From Lojkania enalia (Eukaryota; Ascomycota; Dothideomycetes; Pleosporales): a stretch of 64,000 nt of DNA. Positions 59,801-64,000 of this stretch are shown here, piece after piece. The position numbers were made by a program, and so were the translations under genes. The notes under the pieces are model-generated. The model was not told where the DNA came from. It saw only the letters and a program-made list of their open reading frames with translations, and ran no database searches. Numbering within the stretch: position 1 is the first letter of the stretch; each line of letters opens with the position of its first letter. The stretch is from NCBI GenBank assembly GCA_010094045.1, contig ML986713.1:1-64000 (forward strand), read 5' to 3'.

Positions 59801-62800
59801 CGAATTGCTTCGATCTCAGCAGTTCCTCAAAGCTTTGCTATCCACATCGTTTCGCTTACGACGGGCGTCTTGTTTTAGTCTCCTTGAACGTTTGAGCGAT
59901 GCTCTCATCGACCCTAGCGCGAGAGAATATAATACTTCCGAGGTTGCCAATATTATGGTTGTGGAACTCCTGATAAGTTCCACGCCAGTATGGTCCGCCG
60001 CTGCGACGGATCGGGAGTTCCAAGAGCTGTACGAAAATGTTGAAGAACTATACTTCTATTATGCTAAAGATATGGAGAAAGGCGGAGTCAGACAATCAGC
60101 GAACCTTCAAAAATCCATCGCAAATTTTTTTCACGTCTTGCTAAAGCATCATCACGACTTTGGGCAGAGCCAACGTTCCCCATTAGTGCACATCAGCCTA
60201 TTCAAACTCCTAAGCCGAGGAGAAATACCGGTCAAATACTATATTGCAAAGCGTTTACCTAGCATATTCGAAGACTTTGTGTTATCCGAGCATGATGAGA
60301 TCCTCCAAGACATTGACGAAAGTCTTCCAAGTGACCACATGTGGATTGAAGGTATTGCTATAAGATTGCTTGTCCTCGGGAGACTTGCATCTCGATGGCA
60401 TACATTGCTTCGTCAAAGTGTTTATCACATATTCGCAACCGCAGGTGCCATCGCGCTCGCAGCCAACCACGCAAGGCACTGCATAAGTGAGGTCGCGAAT
60501 GCACGAAAACTACCTAACTCACAAGCTCTATTCAGGCTTTTCGCGCCCCAGATCATTTTCACGTGGTTGGATCGAAAAAGAAGGTTTTCAGATATACCGT
60601 TCAGAACGTTCGATTACCCTGCACTCGTAGAATTGCTCCGAGACATCGAATCTGAAGCTGTTGGACAAGCTATTATGCTCGGGCTTGAACGGGAAGTCGA
60701 TTACCTTGCAAAGCAATTAGGAACCACAACTTTAGAAATTTTGAAGAAGAACATAGGTAAAGCTGCCGCATATACTATTTCCTGGGACACATGTAAAGGC
60801 TCTGCTCGAAATAAGTCTTTCCCCAGCAACGCTATTCTCCTCCGCGATTGCATAGGGGCGGATCAATACGCTGCCCTCATACAAGAACACTTCCCTATAG
60901 TATTAGGCTATATCCTACAAACAATTGATCACGAGGAACGTATCAACAAATCTCTCGACAAGCGGTCCGCCTATGCAGCAACCGCGCGAGCACTAGCAGA
61001 AATGAACAGTATAAGTCACTCGAACCAGAGCCTTGATCTTGGTGTGGAGCCTTCATTCAACACGTTTTACCTCTTTGACCAGATTGAGCGTCTGTGCCGT
61101 CGAACAGCTCGTGATCCCGCCAATTTCTGGTCGCCAAGCATTTACACATTCGTCCTGAGGATGCTTCTAGACCGCATTCACCCAGCTTTGGGATCACTGT
61201 ACGCTCGATCAATCATCCGAAAAATTAGAATACTAGTCGCTCTTGCCGGGGAAGTGGGATATGAAGGTTATCCGCTTCAAATGACTCTCCAATCACTACG
61301 TCCCTTCCTAACGGACATTCAGTGCGCAGAAGACACGCTTGGCATCATACAATATCTATTTGAGCACGGAACCCGATATTTACGCTCTGATCTTGGCTTC
61401 ATGACGGGAATTGGTTTGTCGATCTTGATTTCGATTCGAGCGTTCTTAGGGTCTTCTCAAGAGAGCACGACACAGCAGTCACAACATACAGCAACTATGA
61501 ACAAGGCCCAAAGGTTTCATTCATGGCTTACAAACTATCTCGAGGCGTATTCAGAGGCGGTTGCTGTTAGCCAATCAAGCTCATATATTAAGGCTTTCAA
61601 GCGGATAACGACCGCTGCTTCACGAATCCGGACAGAAGGCAATTCCATTAAAGGTAGCGAAGAGGGGAAATTACTTTTGGAAATACTAGATGATCTTCGC
61701 TCAGGAAGGAAACTCCTGAATAGTACCTCTCGAAAGGTCGCGCTCGATCTCCTCTGTCAAAATTTCCAACCTGCTCCGTCGGCTCGCGATGACATTCTCA
61801 GCTCTGACGCTGAAATGGCCGAATTTGCCCCTCAAGTGTGGGAATCCTGTCAAACAAGCAACATCGGTGATGGATATCTATTGTGGGTTGCAAGAGTGTT
61901 GGGCCGAACATTCGGCGTCCATGGCGAAGTGAAGCGAGGCACGAACCAGAATCGCCCATGGTTTGATCAGCCTCTCTCTTCTAAAGATTCCCTTGGTAGA
62001 GCTTCAAGAGCTGCGATCGTTAAAAAGATTATCGACTTGTTTTATAGCGACGATCGCAAGGAAGTGAGCCTCGCAGAGAATGCAGTCCGACTACTCATAT
62101 CGCGACTCACCAGTAACAGCTATGTGGCAGAGCTAGAAAGGACAATTCCAGAGCCGATCATCCTAGCTCTGAATCTACAAATCCCACAAGCGTCCGGGCT
62201 TAACCTAACATTGACGGACTCGTTAGACCAAATCGCATTCCCCGCTGAGACTAAGTCTGTCAGTGTCTGGATCAGAGATCTCGCAGTTTCTTTATGTCAG
62301 GTTGCACATGAAGATCCGATACTCGGCTCCTTGTCCAAGCTACTCCTCGGAATTGACTCTATGGCGGAGAAACTGTTCCCTTACATTCTTCATTTGGTGC
62401 TTCTCCAGGACTTTGATGGAGAAGGAATTGTGCGAGCGACAATGTCGGAAGCCTTTATGTCTTGGTTTTCCGATTGCGATTCTACGAACGCGCCCTATGT
62501 ACGAATATTGATTGAAGCGATTTTTTACCTTCGAAGCCAGCCCACTCCGAAGGAAGTTACCAGGGTTGATCGAGATCGCTGGTTAGATATAAATTACCTA
62601 AGAGCAGCGCAGGCAGCGACGGATTGCAGTATGTTTCGGAGTGCGCTATTATTTACAGAGACGTCCTCAGGCCAACCAATTATTAAGAGTTCCACAAGAA
62701 GACACTCTATCCTTGTTAATCCTCCAGAAGTACCACTCGACTTGCAGCTATCTATCTACAAGAATTTAGATGAGCCAGATTCCTTTTATGGAGTAGATAG

Positions 62801-64000
62801 AGGGTCAAGCTTGGCTTCGGTCGTTGATCGCTTAGATTACGAAGGCGACGGGGTCAAATCACTTCTTTTCCGAGGAGCGCGTCTTGATAGTCAGATACGC
62901 CGCTCAAAGAAAATCGATGCGTCTGATTCCCGTGGCATGGTGAAATCACTCATCACGCTCAACATGAATAGTGTTACACACTCTTTACTTTCCAACGATC
63001 AGTTCAGGGATATCGGCAACGACGTCGTGGATAGTACACTCCATACGGCCCGTAAACTAGGACAATGGGATATCAAGGCTCCGGAGGGAAAACACAATGA
63101 GTCAACTACACTCTTCAAGGCGTTCCAGGGGCTCCATTACGCAACTGATGCACTTACAGCGAGGAAGCAACTCGATCGTCAATTTCTGGCTACCGTGAAG
63201 CTTCTTTCTGGAAAGGACAGGTCCTCTGTCTCCACAAAATCTCGATTGCGGACACTAGCTGCATTGGCTGAGGCGGATGAATTAGTCACTACCTCAGACC
63301 CGAATCAGTTACTGGATATCTGGGATCAGATCAAATCCAGGGAGAGATGGATGCGTGCTGGCGAGTAAGTGAGCCTAGAAAGTATTCACTTGTCTGTTCT
63401 AACTCATTCTAGCTTCGAAGATGTGCGCGTCCTTCTATCCTGCCGAGAAACGTTGTTCAGTGTGCTCAGCACGAACAGCTCGCTATTAGAAGTAATGCGC
63501 GCTCGGACAGGAACTATCCGCCATATGGAAGTCGAATCCCTTATTGCGTCATCTACTATATCAAGAAGGCATGGTGCCTTCCAGGAGTCTCTCGCAAGCG
63601 TCACGTACCTTTCAGATATAGTACCACAGTGCAAAGCTGTGGGCCTTGACATCGAAGCGAGAGCACAACACGAAGTTGCGAGTGTGCTTTGGGACCAAGG
63701 CGAAGCCGAAACATCGATACGCATGCGCCAATTCTTAATTGAGCATGCTAACTTTGATTCCCAAGCGACTGACATTAGCCTGCCAGTGTTGCTAGCTAAG
63801 CTTGTAAGTATCGGGCGTGTAGAAAGCTTTCTAATCTGCCTATTAACGTAACCCAGGGTCATCATCTAGCGGAAGCGCGTTTGGCAAACCCCGATTCCAT
63901 TATCAGAGACTATCTCGAACCAGCAGTTCAAGAGTTAAAAGGGCAAGCTCTAGGCGCAGGGCCAGGACAGGTTTTTCACGAATTTGCTCTCTTTTGTGAC
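56857..64000 (+). CDS. TEL1: Tel1/ATM checkpoint kinase, 3' end beyond window
   Basis: Exons 56857-56887, 56939-58409, 58462-58802, 58852-63364, 63413-63803 and 63857-64000 give 2297 aa so far; the kinase and FATC domains lie beyond the edge. Tel1 is the PI3K-like kinase that responds to double-strand breaks through Mre11-Rad50-Xrs2/Nbs1 and maintains telomeres. The short first exon leads into the conserved N-terminal TAN motif (V-V-D-R-T-T-G-L-K-D-L-I-H-I-L, residues about 18-32). A long HEAT-repeat solenoid follows, and the FAT region begins in the last exons. The acidic segment near residue 860 (EEDDFMDVDD) is a likely disordered loop. Introns are 48-53 nt. The third intron has two possible donors (49 or 34 nt); 49 nt (GTATAA at 58803) is preferred because it leaves W-T-P-S joined to F-F-P-E-R. 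Confidence 0.92.

Overview
The window looks like nuclear DNA of a filamentous ascomycete (Pezizomycotina; perhaps a leotiomycete, but rank below subphylum is a guess). Evidence: dense genes on both strands, mostly 45-60 nt GT-AG introns with CTAAC/CTGAC-like branch sites close to the acceptor, fungal-specific families (samB MYND protein, Tel1, Nup192, rhodopsin-like 7-TM receptor, TRI12-type MFS pump), and an AT-rich retroelement whose decay is dominated by C-to-T and G-to-A changes that create TpA, as expected from repeat-induced point mutation (RIP).

Layout. 1-10 kb: a 73-residue membrane protein, DIB1 (U5 snRNP) with an unusual 1-nt exon/twin intron, a gene-poor 4.2-7 kb stretch, an EF-hand-like protein and an unidentified secreted protein. 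10-30 kb: GDA1 (Golgi nucleoside diphosphatase), a CorA-type metal transporter, samB, a Dnf3-type P4-ATPase, a GMC oxidoreductase and a rhodopsin-like receptor. 31.5-39.0 kb: a structurally complete minus-strand Ty3/gypsy element (539-bp LTRs, 5-bp TSD) mutated beyond function, beside the tail of a Fot1/pogo-like transposase. 39.6-47.3 kb: a PPPDE-thioredoxin-PUL protein, a stop-riddled proline-iminopeptidase-like pseudogene, a TRI12-like MFS pump and a frame-disrupted cysteine-rich secreted protein. 48-64 kb: divergent MRP17/GCV3, a quinone-oxidoreductase-like MDR enzyme, and divergent NUP192/TEL1, with TEL1 running off the right edge.

Most genes are conserved housekeeping loci without an obvious common pathway. 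Membrane trafficking and glycosylation (GDA1, DNF3), mRNA splicing (DIB1), nuclear pores (NUP192), DNA damage signalling (TEL1) and mitochondrial functions (MRP17, GCV3) are represented. The more variable, possibly lifestyle-related genes (GMC oxidoreductase, receptor, MFS pump, two secreted proteins) lie mainly around the retroelement. Exon models were assembled by hand from splice signals, reading phase and known protein families; no database search or transcript data was available.
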